Shown here piece by piece: positions 9,432-18,766 of a stretch of DNA of 64,000 nt (positions within the stretch are counted from its first letter, which is position 1; every line of letters begins with the position of its first letter). A model generated the notes under the pieces. That model saw nothing but the letters and a program-made list of their open reading frames with translations. It was not told the origin of the DNA and did not search any database. The translations under genes and the position numbers were made by a program. The stretch covers positions 434,001-498,000 of the forward strand of contig NZ_WMEU01000002.1 in assembly GCF_009856295.1 (NCBI RefSeq), in the 5' to 3' direction. Origin of the DNA: Pontibacillus yanchengensis (GTDB lineage: Bacteria > Bacillota > Bacilli > Bacillales > BH030062).

Positions 9432-9995
9432 ATGATTTCAGTAAACGATTTTAAAACAGGATTAACTGTTGAAGTTGATAATGGGATTTGGCAGGTTATT
9501 GATTTTCAGCACGTAAAACCTGGTAAAGGTGCAGCATTTGTCCGTTCAAAACTACGTAATTTACGTACTGGTGCAATTCAAGAGAAAACCTTCCGTGCCG
9601 GTGAAAAAGTAAACAAAGCACATATCGAAAACAGTAAGGTTCAATACCTATATTCAGCTGATGATGTTCATACATTTATGGATAATGACACATTTGAACA
9701 AGTAGAATTACGGTCAAGTCAAATCGAAAATGAACTAAACTACTTGAAAGAGAATATGGAATTAAACATCCAATTCTATCAAGGAGAAAACATTGGAGTA
9801 GAATTACCAAATAATGTGGAATTAGTTGTTTCTGAAACAGAACCAGGTATTAAAGGTGATACTGCTAGTGGTGGTACAAAGCCAGCAACACTTGAAACAG
9901 GTCTAATTGTACAAGTACCTTTCTTCATAAATGAAGGAGACAAATTGGTTATTAGCACTGCAGATGGAAAATATGTATCTCGCTCAAATAAATAA
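9432..9995 (+). CDS. efp: Elongation factor P
   Basis: Translation factor that relieves ribosome stalling at polyproline, 187 residues and three beta-barrel domains. The domain I loop reads KPGKG with Lys32 at its tip, the residue that carries 5-aminopentanol in B. subtilis EF-P. The ribosome site AAGGAGG precedes the ATG. A strong terminator follows. Downstream of yqhT, as in B. subtilis. Confidence 0.97.
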   Translation: MISVNDFKTGLTVEVDNGIWQVIDFQHVKPGKGAAFVRSKLRNLRTGAIQEKTFRAGEKVNKAHIENSKVQYLYSADDVHTFMDNDTFEQVELRSSQIENELNYLKENMELNIQFYQGENIGVELPNNVELVVSETEPGIKGDTASGGTKPATLETGLIVQVPFFINEGDKLVISTADGKYVSRSNK

Positions 9996-10008
9996 GATTT
10001 ATCTCACA

Positions 10009-10040
10009 AGAGTCAGGCAAATATGCCTGGCTCTTTTTTT
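10009..10040 (+). terminator. Terminator of efp
   Basis: AGAGTCAGGCA pairs with TGCCTGGCTCT, followed by seven T residues. Confidence 0.92.
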
Positions 10041-10117
10041 GTGTTAACAGAAATAGTTCACCTTATTAAAAGAGGATTATGGATTGAAATAGACTTACGA
10101 GACTTCGCTTATTTTAG

Positions 10118-10146
10118 GTCATAAATTGGTCAAGCTGGCATAAATT
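10118..10146 (+). promoter_or_regulatory. Candidate sigma-E promoter of the spoIIIA operon
   Basis: GTCATAAAT and, about 13 bases later, GCATAAATT resemble the sigma-E -35 (ATA) and -10 (CATA..T) elements. It sits 38 bases before spoIIIAA. The known B. subtilis operon is sigma-E-dependent. Match judged by eye only. Confidence 0.4.
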
Positions 10147-10183
10147 ACAGTAAAAGCATGTAATAGAAATGTGAGGGTTAAGA

Positions 10184-11161
10184 ATGGATGAAATCCTAAG
10201 AATTATACCTCCTCAAATTCAAGAAAAACTTCGGCATCTCACTATACAAGAATGGTCTGAGCTTCAAGAAATTCGTTTGCGTATCGGAAGGCCGATAGAG
10301 CTTATATTTTCAGGGCGTCAACAGATAGTTAGTGGTGTCATTCCTAGTGAGCATGACAGTCAATATGTAATTAATCAACTTGGGGATTATTCTATTTATC
10401 GCTTAGAGGATGAACTACGTGAAGGTTATATAACCATAGCTGGTGGTCATAGGGTAGGGCTAGCTGGAAAGGTGAACACAGAGAAAGGTTTAGTAAAAGC
10501 TATACGACATATTTCATCCTTTAATATTCGAATCGCTAGGGAAAAAATAGGTGTGGCCAATGAAGTAGTAGATAGCCTTTATGAAGGGGGTTATCGGAAC
10601 ACGCTCCTGATTGGCCCACCGCAAACTGGTAAAACCACATTATTAAGAGACATGGCTCGAATAATCAGTGAGGGGTCTCTAGCCTTACCTTCTAAAAAGG
10701 TTGGAATTATTGATGAACGATCCGAGATAGCAGGTAGTTTACATGGAGTGCCGCAACATCAACTAGGTTGGCGAACGGATGTCATGGATGCTTGTCCAAA
10801 AGCTGAGGGTATGATGATGATGATTCGGTCGATGTCACCAGAGGTCCTTATTGTGGATGAGATTGGAAGTGAAGAAGATGTTAAAGCATTAATGGAGGCT
10901 ATTTATGCGGGAGTAACCATCATTTCTACAGTGCACGGTGATAGCTATGATTCTGTTAAACACCGTCCATCTTTGCGCCCTTTATTCCAGAATAATGTAT
11001 TTGAACGCTATATTGTACTAAATGATTGGAGCCAAAGTGGTTTCACGCGCACGCTCTTAAATCATCAAGGGCAACGAATTCCAACGAAAAAGAGGTGCAA
11101 TGCAAATGAAATGGATCGGAGCACTTCTCCTACTGTGCGCTACAACGTGGGGAGGGTTTGA
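10184..11161 (+). CDS. spoIIIAA: Stage III sporulation protein AA, ATPase
   Basis: Cytoplasmic secretion-type ATPase thought to power the SpoIIIA-SpoIIQ feeding-tube channel between mother cell and forespore. 325 residues. Walker A GPPQTGKT lies near residue 145, followed by the GIIDERSE and VLIVDEIGSEED blocks. The C-terminus (after about residue 285) is longer than I expect for the family (about 307) and overlaps spoIIIAB by 56 bases, so the last 20 or so residues may be unconserved read-through. First gene of a tightly packed operon. Confidence 0.93.
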   Translation: MDEILRIIPPQIQEKLRHLTIQEWSELQEIRLRIGRPIELIFSGRQQIVSGVIPSEHDSQYVINQLGDYSIYRLEDELREGYITIAGGHRVGLAGKVNTEKGLVKAIRHISSFNIRIAREKIGVANEVVDSLYEGGYRNTLLIGPPQTGKTTLLRDMARIISEGSLALPSKKVGIIDERSEIAGSLHGVPQHQLGWRTDVMDACPKAEGMMMMIRSMSPEVLIVDEIGSEEDVKALMEAIYAGVTIISTVHGDSYDSVKHRPSLRPLFQNNVFERYIVLNDWSQSGFTRTLLNHQGQRIPTKKRCNANEMDRSTSPTVRYNVGRV

Positions 11162-11618
11162 GTTTGCAAGACGTTTAAATGAGCGTCCTAAGCAGATTCG
11201 ACAATTAAAAAATGCATTACAAGTACTTGAGGCAGAAATACTCTATGGGCAGTCACCTGTTATTGAAGCTTGTGAAAAAGTAGCAAGGCAGGTTCCAACT
11301 CCTCTAGCGTGGTTCTTCGAAGAATTTAGTGCATCTCTTAAACAAAGTAGTTCCTCTTTGTATGACGTTTGGGAAGATCGCCTGGATCGTTATTGGTCTA
11401 TTAGTGCATTAGGAGAGGGCGAAAAAGAAATTATGAAGCAATTCGGTCAAACATTAGGCCAGCATGATTTTGCGGGACAACAAAAGCACATTCGACTTGC
11501 ACTTTCACATTTAGAAAGAGAGTTACAAGAAGCACAAGAACAACAACAACGATATAGCAAAATGGTAAAAAGCCTAGGGTTTTTATCTGGATTGCTGATT
11601 ATATTGCTTTTTATTTAA
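11106..11618 (+). CDS. spoIIIAB: Stage III sporulation protein AB
   Basis: Membrane protein resembling type II secretion GspF, part of the engulfment-stage channel, 170 residues. An N-terminal membrane segment (about 3-20) is followed by the conserved RPKQIRQLKNAL and LEAEILYGQSP blocks, a cytoplasmic helical domain, and a C-terminal hydrophobic anchor. ATG 11106 lies 8 bases after AGAGGTG; ATG 11100 is only two bases from it and so less likely. The gene begins inside the end of spoIIIAA. Confidence 0.93.
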   Translation: MKWIGALLLLCATTWGGFEFARRLNERPKQIRQLKNALQVLEAEILYGQSPVIEACEKVARQVPTPLAWFFEEFSASLKQSSSSLYDVWEDRLDRYWSISALGEGEKEIMKQFGQTLGQHDFAGQQKHIRLALSHLERELQEAQEQQQRYSKMVKSLGFLSGLLIILLFI

Positions 11619-11642
11619 TGGGTAGAGAAAGGGGATCGAAGC

Positions 11643-11846
11643 ATGCTTGGGGATGCGTACATTTTATTTCAGATAGCAGGTATTGGCATCGTTATTGCCA
11701 TGATTCATACCGTCTTAAAGCAAATGGGGAAGGAAGATATAGCCCAATGGGCGACACTAGTAGGATTTATTATCGTTTTGTTTATTGTGATGGATAATCT
11801 TTCGGATTTATTTCAGCAAATTAAATCAGTCTTTTTATTTCAGTAG
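11643..11846 (+). CDS. spoIIIAC: Stage III sporulation protein AC
   Basis: Short membrane protein of 67 residues, the family's normal size, with two hydrophobic helices (about 8-25 and 38-52). It is part of the SpoIIIA complex in the mother-cell membrane. Ribosome site AAAGGGG precedes the ATG. Its position between AB and AD confirms the call. Confidence 0.93.
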   Translation: MLGDAYILFQIAGIGIVIAMIHTVLKQMGKEDIAQWATLVGFIIVLFIVMDNLSDLFQQIKSVFLFQ

Positions 11847-11861
11847 CAGGATGGTGAGTAT

Positions 11862-12251
11862 ATGGGAATATTTCAAATCGTTGCATTTGCCATTGTAGCT
11901 AGCCTGTTAACCATTATTCTTAAAGAGCAAAAAGGCTCTGTTGCATTTTTTATCATCCTATTCACTGGTATTGTTATTTTTCTAATTCTCATCCAACAAA
12001 TCGCGCAGGTTTTTTCGTTACTTGAATATATAGCTCAAAAAGCAAATGTGAATGGAATGTATGTTGAAACCATACTCAAGATTATTGGTATTGCTTATAT
12101 AGCAGAATTCGGAGCTCAGATTACTCGAGATGCTGGTTTAGGAAGCGTAGCATCTAAAATTGAGCTAGCTGGAAAAGTGTTTATTTTAGTGTTAGCTGTT
12201 CCAATATTAACAGCAGTTATTGAAACAATTCTAGGCTTTATACCTGCCTAG
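11862..12251 (+). CDS. spoIIIAD: Stage III sporulation protein AD
   Basis: Polytopic membrane protein of 129 residues with about four hydrophobic helices and the conserved region from TILKIIGIAYIAEF to GLGSVASKIELAGK. Component of the mother-cell side of the SpoIIIA-SpoIIQ channel. Follows spoIIIAC by 15 bases. Confidence 0.94.
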   Translation: MGIFQIVAFAIVASLLTIILKEQKGSVAFFIILFTGIVIFLILIQQIAQVFSLLEYIAQKANVNGMYVETILKIIGIAYIAEFGAQITRDAGLGSVASKIELAGKVFILVLAVPILTAVIETILGFIPA

Positions 12252-12282
12252 GAATTGTAGGGAGGGAGTTTTCCAGAAAGGC

Positions 12283-13461
12283 ATGAGACAAACATTCAAA
12301 GTATTGATTGTGCTCCTTTTTGTATTTCCATTCATAATCGTTCCTGATTTACTTACTCATGCTCAGACATCTGGATCAGAATGGACAAGTAGTGATCTTA
12401 GTCGTATCACCTTTACAGAGATCCAAGGTTACTGGACGAAAGTTGTTGATGAATATGGCGGCTATTTGCCTGAGATTCGTAAAGGTACGTTTATGGAATT
12501 CATGCAACATCGAGAGTCCATCTCTATAAAGGATTGGACATTTGGATTACTGAAGTACCTCTTCTACGAATTCATTATGAATGGTAAATTGCTTGGAACG
12601 CTTTTGTTTCTCACGCTCTTTTGTATGCTTCTTCAATCTTTGCAAAATGCTTTTGAAAACCAAGCAGTTAGTAAAGTAGCTTATGCCATTGTTTATTTAG
12701 TGTTAATTGCATTGGCTTTAAATAGCTTTCATCTTGCAGTGTCCTATGCTAAAGAAGCAATTGAATTGATGAGTAGCTTCATGATTGCCTTATTACCACT
12801 AATGTTAGGGTTAATGGCTACATTTGGTAATTTAATAGCTGTATCCTTCTTTCATCCAGTTATCATATTTTTAATCCATGCAAGCGGCTTATTAATTTCT
12901 AACATTGTCCTGCCATTATTTTTCCTGTCAGCATTATTAACCATTGTTAGCACGATAAATGATCAATATAAAGTAACGCAACTAGCTCAATTATTACGAA
13001 ATGCTGGGTTAGGTATTATGGGGGTATTTCTAACTGTTTTCTTGGGTGTGATCTCTGTTCAAGGTGCTGCATCTGCAATACAAGATGGTGTAGCGATGAA
13101 AACAGCAAAATTCGTAACAGGTAATTTTGTACCGGTAGTTGGTCGAATGTTTACAGATGCGACAGATACAGTACTAAGTGCTTCATTATTACTCAAAAAT
13201 ACTGTCGGAATCGTTGGGGTCATCATTATTTTAGGACTGGCTTTATTTCCAGCTATTAAAGTCTTGGCAGTAGCTTTGATATACAAACTAGCAGCTGCGG
13301 TTCTTCAACCAATTGGCGGTGGTCCAGTTATTACCTCAATGGAGATTATTAGTAAACATATATTATATGTCTTTGCTGCCTTACTCGTAGTCACATTTAT
13401 GTTTTTCCTGGCAATCGTCATCTTAGTAGCATCCAGTAATCTGACCATGATGATTCGATGA
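12283..13461 (+). CDS. spoIIIAE: Stage III sporulation protein AE
   Basis: Large integral membrane protein of 392 residues with an N-terminal signal-like segment (about 6-27, ending near HAQT), an extracellular stretch to about residue 100, and then seven or so transmembrane helices. The conserved GVISVQGAASAIQDGVAMKT block lies near residue 255. Resembles a permease-like core of the feeding-tube apparatus. Ribosome site GGGAGGGAG is somewhat distant from the ATG but no better start is seen. Confidence 0.94.
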   Translation: MRQTFKVLIVLLFVFPFIIVPDLLTHAQTSGSEWTSSDLSRITFTEIQGYWTKVVDEYGGYLPEIRKGTFMEFMQHRESISIKDWTFGLLKYLFYEFIMNGKLLGTLLFLTLFCMLLQSLQNAFENQAVSKVAYAIVYLVLIALALNSFHLAVSYAKEAIELMSSFMIALLPLMLGLMATFGNLIAVSFFHPVIIFLIHASGLLISNIVLPLFFLSALLTIVSTINDQYKVTQLAQLLRNAGLGIMGVFLTVFLGVISVQGAASAIQDGVAMKTAKFVTGNFVPVVGRMFTDATDTVLSASLLLKNTVGIVGVIIILGLALFPAIKVLAVALIYKLAAAVLQPIGGGPVITSMEIISKHILYVFAALLVVTFMFFLAIVILVASSNLTMMIR

Positions 13462-13472
13462 GGAGGGATTAA

Positions 13473-14102
13473 ATGGAGTTTATTACAGAGTGGGTTACCC
13501 AGATTATACTTTTTTTGTTACTTGCCTTTATAACAGATTTGATTCTTCCAACCTCATCATTAAGAAAATACATCAAATTAGTAGTAGGTCTATTATTGAT
13601 TCTTGTTTTTTTACAACCTGTATTTCAATTGTTTGAGGTAGATGTAAACCGCTTATTTTCACAAGAAATGAAGAATTGGGAGAACCAATCAGAGGTTGAA
13701 AATATGGAAAATTTAATTGATATAAAGAAAAAAGAAATACAAGCCTCACAACGTGCATATATTTTAGAACAGATGGCTGTCCAATTAGAAAATTCGGCGA
13801 AGGAGGAGCTGATGGATGAACATGAAGTAGAAATTCTAAACTTTTCCTTCCAATTCTCTGAAGATGAACAAGATCTTAACTTAGAATCTTTGGAACAACT
13901 CACTGTGGTGGTGTCAGATAAAAAGAGCGAGAAGCACCAAGATGAAGTTGGAGATGTTGAGGATATAGAGATTAATTTTGCTAATCAAACTAAAAAAGAG
14001 TCAAACTCCAACCAATCAGATACTGTGAAGAAATTTCTCTCTACTGTCTGGCAAATACCTATAGATAAAATCAATATACAGTGGGAAGGAGGGGTTCAAT
14101 GA
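13473..14102 (+). CDS. spoIIIAF: Stage III sporulation protein AF
   Basis: Bitopic or double-spanning membrane protein of 209 residues with two N-terminal helices (about 8-25 and 36-53), followed by a highly acidic soluble domain with a ring-building-motif-like fold expected in this family. The stop overlaps the spoIIIAG start as ATGA (14099-14102), implying translational coupling. The acidic composition is in line with a halotolerant host. Confidence 0.92.
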   Translation: MEFITEWVTQIILFLLLAFITDLILPTSSLRKYIKLVVGLLLILVFLQPVFQLFEVDVNRLFSQEMKNWENQSEVENMENLIDIKKKEIQASQRAYILEQMAVQLENSAKEELMDEHEVEILNFSFQFSEDEQDLNLESLEQLTVVVSDKKSEKHQDEVGDVEDIEINFANQTKKESNSNQSDTVKKFLSTVWQIPIDKINIQWEGGVQ

Positions 14103-14752
14103 AAAAAGGTCCATTTAAATCTATAACTTCTTTGCTTAAATTAAAATCTGAAGACGGCAAGAAGCCAACTAAAATGGCTTATGTCATATTGATTGCGTTA
14201 TTTGGACTTCTGATTTTGATTGTTAGTGACATGTTTTCAAGTGGCGAAACCCAAAATCAGCAACCTACCAATCTACCAGAATCAACTTCTTCACCTACAG
14301 AACAAGAACAAGAAACATTTCTTCAAAAAGATAAAGAACCTACTGAATCAATCATGTCTGAAGCTGAAGCCTACTATGAAAAAGAGTTAGAAAAGTTATT
14401 GAATAGCGTAAAGGGAGTTTCTGAAGTTGATGTAATGGTGAATCTTGAATCAACAGAAGCAAAAATCTATGAAAAAAATAAAACCGTTACTCAACAAACC
14501 ACCGAAGAAACAGATAAGAATGGTGGTGAACGAACGATAGATGATTCTTCTGAAGACAGTCAAGTCGTTCTCACAAGAAGAGGGGATCAGGAGGTTCCAT
14601 TACTTGTCCGTACTCAAAAGCCGAAGGTAAGAGGAGTTTTGGTTGTAGCAAAAGGAGCAGATCACATGCAAGTACAACAATGGATTGTAGAGGCAGTATC
14701 TAGAAGTTTGGATGTACCAACGCATCGTATTTCGGTAATGCCGAAAAAATAA
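14099..14752 (+). CDS. spoIIIAG: Stage III sporulation protein AG
   Basis: Ring-forming channel component in the intermembrane space, 217 residues. One transmembrane helix (about 26-43) follows a basic N-terminus; then a Ser/Gln/Glu-rich linker and the EscJ/PrgK-like ring-building domain beginning near YYEKELEKLLNSVKGVSEVD. ATG 14099 sits behind GGAAGGAGGGG; a GTG at 14081 overlaps that site and is rejected. Confidence 0.93.
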   Translation: MKKGPFKSITSLLKLKSEDGKKPTKMAYVILIALFGLLILIVSDMFSSGETQNQQPTNLPESTSSPTEQEQETFLQKDKEPTESIMSEAEAYYEKELEKLLNSVKGVSEVDVMVNLESTEAKIYEKNKTVTQQTTEETDKNGGERTIDDSSEDSQVVLTRRGDQEVPLLVRTQKPKVRGVLVVAKGADHMQVQQWIVEAVSRSLDVPTHRISVMPKK

Positions 14753-14767
14753 GGGAGGAATAAAGAA

Positions 14768-15361
14768 ATGATGTTAAAAAAACAAACGGTTTGGCTATTA
14801 ACGATGTTAAGTTTAATGATTGTGCTTAGTGTGTATTACATGACGTCCCCATCGGAAGATCAAGTAGCATTACTGTATGATGAGGAAGAGAAGAATGAGG
14901 AGGAAGCAGCCTCTGAAGGGACCAATTCAGAAGGCACTATGTCTGAAGATGGAGTTGTAGAAACAAAAGGTGAAGAAAAAGGAAATGTCACATCAAGTGT
15001 GGCAAGTGATGAAATCTTTACAGCAATGCGTATGCAAATCGAAGATAGTAGATCTAAAACAAAAGAAGAGCTAAAAGACATTATGGCATCAGGTCAAATG
15101 TCAGCTTCTGAAGTTGAATCTGTCGTAAGTGAAATTCGTCAACTAGAGGAGCTAAGCACGAAAGAAAAAATACTTGAGCAATCCATCCAAGCAAAAGCTG
15201 AATATCCAGATGTCCTAGTGCGAGCTGAAGAAAGTAAAGTTTATGTTACTGTAAAAGCGAATGAACTTTCAAATAGCGAAACCGTTCAAATTATGGATAT
15301 GGTCCAAGAGGAATTTGGTAAACGTAATGTAGATGTTGAATTTCAACCATATGAACAGTAG
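14768..15361 (+). CDS. spoIIIAH: Stage III sporulation protein AH
   Basis: Mother-cell partner of forespore SpoIIQ, 197 residues. One N-terminal transmembrane helix (about 7-26), an acidic low-complexity linker (about 36-75), then the ring-building domain (about 85-195). The linker is very rich in Glu and Ser. Translation may start at either of two adjacent ATG codons. Last gene of the operon, followed by a terminator. Confidence 0.93.
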   Translation: MMLKKQTVWLLTMLSLMIVLSVYYMTSPSEDQVALLYDEEEKNEEEAASEGTNSEGTMSEDGVVETKGEEKGNVTSSVASDEIFTAMRMQIEDSRSKTKEELKDIMASGQMSASEVESVVSEIRQLEELSTKEKILEQSIQAKAEYPDVLVRAEESKVYVTVKANELSNSETVQIMDMVQEEFGKRNVDVEFQPYEQ

Positions 15362-15390
15362 AATGGAAATGATTTGATAATAAGTAGTTT

Positions 15391-15425
15391 AGAAGCCTGG
15401 CACAATAAATGTGCCAGGCTTCTTT
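15391..15425 (+). terminator. Terminator of the spoIIIA operon
   Basis: AGAAGCCTGGCAC pairs with GTGCCAGGCTTCT, then TTG. Thirteen-base-pair stem. Confidence 0.9.
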
Positions 15426-15525
15426 GTTATAATAAATTTAAAGAATAAACACTGTGACAGAATGGAGGATCATTGACGTTTCGAAAATGCTCTGTTTAGT
15501 ATATGATAAAGGAGAAAACAAAAAA

Positions 15526-15564
15526 ATGACGAATACTAAAGGTAACCGCTTTCTTAGAGGTTGA
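15526..15564 (+). CDS. Possible 12-residue leader peptide upstream of accB
   Basis: A short ORF (MTNTKGNRFLRG) opens 11 bases after a strong AAAGGAG in the accBC leader, 88 bases before accB. A weak promoter-like TTGACG lies at 15474. It could be a regulatory uORF or chance. Nothing else is recognised in the leader. Confidence 0.25.
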   Translation: MTNTKGNRFLRG

Positions 15565-15651
15565 AGTTTATAATGCCTTTATCGTAAAATGTTAAGAGGT
15601 GTTATTAGTACCAGTTATTAATCGTACTTATATATAAAGGGGTGCACTAGC

Positions 15652-16146
15652 ATGTTAAAAGTCCAAGAAATCCGTGAACTCATTAAATTAATTGATGAAT
15701 CAAGCATTGATGAATTTACATATGAAAGTAACGGCACGACCGTATCAATGAAAAAGGAAAAAGGTGAGGTAGTAGAGCGACCAGTAATAGAAAAACAGAC
15801 TGAACCAGCAGCACCGGCACAGCCTGTTGAAAAAACGGAAGCACTAGCTACTACACCTGAGCCAGAAGTAAAAGAAGAGAAACAAGAAGCTGAATCTAAG
15901 AATTTTGATTATGAAATTGTATCTCCTATGGTTGGGACATTTTATGAAGCTGCTTCACCTGATGATGATCCTTATGTACAAGTGGGCGACAAAGTGAAGT
16001 CTGATTCGATTGTATGTATTGTCGAAGCAATGAAGCTCTTTAATGAAATTGAAGCAGAAACATCAGGCGAAGTTGTTGAAATTTTAGTCGAGAATGGCCA
16101 ACTCGTAGAGTATGGTCAACCATTATTCCGAGTTAAATCCGAGTAA
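15652..16146 (+). CDS. accB: Biotin carboxyl carrier protein of acetyl-CoA carboxylase
   Basis: Carries the carboxybiotin between the two catalytic halves of acetyl-CoA carboxylase in fatty-acid synthesis. 164 residues. A short N-terminal domain, an Ala/Pro/Glu-rich linker (about 40-85), and a C-terminal biotinyl domain with the biotinylated Lys128 in EAMKLFNEIEAE. Start ATG behind AAAGGGGTG. Followed 12 bases later by accC, as in other Bacillaceae. Confidence 0.96.
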   Translation: MLKVQEIRELIKLIDESSIDEFTYESNGTTVSMKKEKGEVVERPVIEKQTEPAAPAQPVEKTEALATTPEPEVKEEKQEAESKNFDYEIVSPMVGTFYEAASPDDDPYVQVGDKVKSDSIVCIVEAMKLFNEIEAETSGEVVEILVENGQLVEYGQPLFRVKSE

Positions 16147-16158
16147 GGGGTTGGAAAC

Positions 16159-17514
16159 GTGATTAAGAAACTCTTAGTGGCAAATAGAGGAGAAATTGCT
16201 GTCCGCGTTATTCGTGCATGTAAAGAAATGGATATCGAGACTGTTGCTGTATATTCTGAAGCGGACAAAGAATCTCTTCATGTACAGCTTGCTGATGAGG
16301 CGTATTGTATTGGACCCACAGCAAGTAGTGAAAGTTATTTAAACTTTACAAATATTATGAGTGTAGCAAAATTAACAGAATCTGATGCAATACATCCGGG
16401 TTATGGTTTTCTTTCAGAGAACCCTGACTTTGCAGAATTATGTGATGAGTGCAACATTACTTTTGTTGGACCTAGTGCACAAGCCATTCGTAAAATGGGG
16501 ACTAAGGATGTAGCACGTGAAACGATGAGAGAAGCGGGTGTGCCCGTCGTTCCTGGTTCTGAAGGACTCATCAAAGATGAAGATGATGCGAAGCAAATCG
16601 CTGAATCTATTGGCTATCCTGTTATCATTAAAGCAACAGCAGGTGGCGGTGGAAAAGGGATTCGTGTAGCTAGGACAGAAGAGGATTTAATCAAAGGCAT
16701 TCGCGTAACGAAGCAAGAAGCAGAAACTGCTTTTGGAAATCCAGGTTTATATATTGAGAAATTTATAGAAGATTTTCGACATATTGAAATTCAAATTATG
16801 GCCGATAAGCACGGGAATGTTATTCACTTAGGAGAACGAGATTGTACTATTCAACGTAGGCTGCAAAAACTAATTGAAGAGACCCCTTCACCTGCTCTTG
16901 GACCAGATTTGCGAAAAGAAATGGGAGACGCTGCAGTTAAAGCAGCAAAAGCTGTAAACTATTCTGGTGCAGGTACAGTGGAATTCATTTTTGATAAAAA
17001 GAATGAACGTTTCTATTTTATGGAAATGAATACACGTATTCAGGTGGAACATCCGGTAACAGAAATGGTAACTGGCGTAGATTTAATTAAAGAAATGATT
17101 CATGTAGCAAATAACTATGAATTGACATATACCCAAGATGAAATTACGTTTGAAGGTTGGTCTATGGAATGTAGGGTCAACGCCGAGAACCCATTCAAAC
17201 AATTTATGCCATCGCCAGGTAGAATTGAGATGTATTTACCTCCAGGTGGTTTTGGTGTTCGTGTTGATTCGGCTGCTTACCCAGGTTGGATGATACCACC
17301 GTATTATGATTCCATGATTGCTAAGCTGATTACGTATGGTAATACAAGAGAAGAGGCAATGGATCGAATGAAACGTGCATTAGATGAATTTGTTATTGAA
17401 GGTGTACACACCACCATTCCATTTCACTATCGTATGATGTCTCATGAAGTCTTTAGAGACGGTGATTTTAATACAAAATTCCTTGAAAATTATTCTATAA
17501 TGGAAGAGGAGTAA
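16159..17514 (+). CDS. accC: Biotin carboxylase subunit of acetyl-CoA carboxylase
   Basis: ATP-grasp enzyme that carboxylates the biotin on AccB, 451 residues. Starts at GTG with the canonical [19 protein letters not shown]. The glycine-rich [14 protein letters not shown] loop, [12 protein letters not shown] and [16 protein letters not shown] (with the catalytic Glu/Arg) are all present. Operon with accB and yqhY. Confidence 0.97.
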   Translation: MIKKLLVANRGEIAVRVIRACKEMDIETVAVYSEADKESLHVQLADEAYCIGPTASSESYLNFTNIMSVAKLTESDAIHPGYGFLSENPDFAELCDECNITFVGPSAQAIRKMGTKDVARETMREAGVPVVPGSEGLIKDEDDAKQIAESIGYPVIIKATAGGGGKGIRVARTEEDLIKGIRVTKQEAETAFGNPGLYIEKFIEDFRHIEIQIMADKHGNVIHLGERDCTIQRRLQKLIEETPSPALGPDLRKEMGDAAVKAAKAVNYSGAGTVEFIFDKKNERFYFMEMNTRIQVEHPVTEMVTGVDLIKEMIHVANNYELTYTQDEITFEGWSMECRVNAENPFKQFMPSPGRIEMYLPPGGFGVRVDSAAYPGWMIPPYYDSMIAKLITYGNTREEAMDRMKRALDEFVIEGVHTTIPFHYRMMSHEVFRDGDFNTKFLENYSIMEEE

Positions 17515-17532
17515 CCAAAAGGAGTGACCAAA

Positions 17533-17946
17533 GTGAGTGAACATTTATTAAACGTTGGGGAAGGCTCCACACTAGGTGAAGTTGAAATTGCACCAGAGGT
17601 GATTGAGGTCATTGCAGGAATTGCTGCTTCTGAAGTAGCAGGTGTAGCATCAATGCGTGGTAACTTTGCATCTGGTGTTGCAGAACGCCTTGGAAAGATT
17701 GATCATGGTAAAGGAATTAAAGTCGAACTTAGTGAAGAAGGTATTATTATTGATATTTATGTTGTTATGGACTTTGGTATCTCAATCCCTAAAACAGCAC
17801 AAAAAATCCAAGATAATACTCGCCAAGCACTTCGTAACATGACTGCTTTAGAGATTAAAGAAATTAATGTTCATATTGTAGGTATTCAGATGGAAGGTAA
17901 AGACGAACCTACAGAAGAAGAGTTACAGGAAGAAAAGGAAGAATAA
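17533..17946 (+). CDS. yqhY: Asp23/Gls24 family protein YqhY
   Basis: DUF322/Asp23 family protein of 137 residues with the typical GEVEIAPEVIEVIAGIAA start and a glutamate-rich tail. In B. subtilis YqhY is conserved next to accBC and affects control of acetyl-CoA carboxylase. Start GTG 17533 is chosen because AAAAGGAG lies 8 bases upstream; GTG 17524 overlaps that site. A terminator follows. Confidence 0.9.
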   Translation: MSEHLLNVGEGSTLGEVEIAPEVIEVIAGIAASEVAGVASMRGNFASGVAERLGKIDHGKGIKVELSEEGIIIDIYVVMDFGISIPKTAQKIQDNTRQALRNMTALEIKEINVHIVGIQMEGKDEPTEEELQEEKEE

Positions 17947-17956
17947 TGTTATTTGA

Positions 17957-17990
17957 AACCATGGAGGAACATATTCCTTCATGGTTTTTT
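17957..17990 (+). terminator. Terminator of accBC-yqhY
   Basis: AACCATGGAGGAA pairs with TTCCTTCATGGTT (one bulge), then T6. Confidence 0.85.
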
Positions 17991-18039
17991 AGTGGTTTTC
18001 TTAGATATTGACTTTTTAATATTAATTCCTAATGTTAAT

Positions 18040-18190
18040 CCTCAACCACTCTAACTTCGCAATGTTTCCGTTTCTCCCAACATCGTAGGAGGTGGCCGTG
18101 GAACAAGGAGAATACCGCCAGCTCGCCGCAGGACGCGAGTTGTTCCACGGCCACCTTTATTCTAACTAAATCTACGGAAACATCCCTGTT
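18040..18190 (+). repeat. Dispersed intergenic repeat, family B, copy 2 (short MITE-like form)
   Basis: GGTGGCCGTGGAACAAGGAG at 18091 and GTTCCACGGCCACC at 18142-18155 form a terminal inverted repeat around only about 35 bases. Outer flanks CTCTAACTTCGCAATGTTTC and TTATTCTAACTAAATCTACG are the reverse complement of the flanks of the copy at 3915-4185. The central nested hairpin of that copy is absent here. Confidence 0.75.
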
Positions 18191-18358
18191 TATTTTAAAT
18201 AAGCCTTTGTAATAATTGTTGTTGAAGGTAATTGCTAAAACTTAAAATTGCACTTATTATTGCATTTACGGAACAAAGCTCTTGTACTTTTCTTTATAGC
18301 TTTTCTTTTGGTAAAATGTTATCATCTTTACGGAAACACACGTTAAAGGAGAATGGAT

Positions 18359-18748
18359 ATGAATCGTCATACAGCAAGAGAGAAAGCTTTTCAGGCAATT
18401 TTTCAGATGGATATTAATGAGATGTCTGCTGATGAGGCCATACAGAATGTCATGGAGGATGAGGATCAGCCTGTACATGATGCGTTTGTGAATCAATTGG
18501 TATATGGAGTTTATGAGAACAAAGAAGTAATAGATCAGAAAATATCGGATAACTTAGAGAAATGGTCCTTCAACCGAATTGCGTCTGTAGAGAAGACTTT
18601 ACTACGTATGGCGGTATATGAAATAGATTATGTAGAAGATATTCCAATGAAGGTAACATTAAATGAAGCCATTGAATTAGCAAAAGTATTTGGAGATGAC
18701 AAATCTGGTAGCTTTATTAATGGTGTTCTTAAAAAAATGATTGACTAA
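18359..18748 (+). CDS. nusB: Transcription antitermination factor NusB
   Basis: RNA-binding protein of the rRNA antitermination complex with NusE/S10, all-helical, 129 residues. Starts [15 protein letters not shown] and ends with [20 protein letters not shown], both hallmark blocks. ATG 18359 lies 7 bases after AAAGGAG; ATG 18353 is too close. Followed by folD. Confidence 0.96.
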   Translation: MNRHTAREKAFQAIFQMDINEMSADEAIQNVMEDEDQPVHDAFVNQLVYGVYENKEVIDQKISDNLEKWSFNRIASVEKTLLRMAVYEIDYVEDIPMKVTLNEAIELAKVFGDDKSGSFINGVLKKMID

Positions 18749-18766
18749 ATTTAGGGGGATTTAAAA

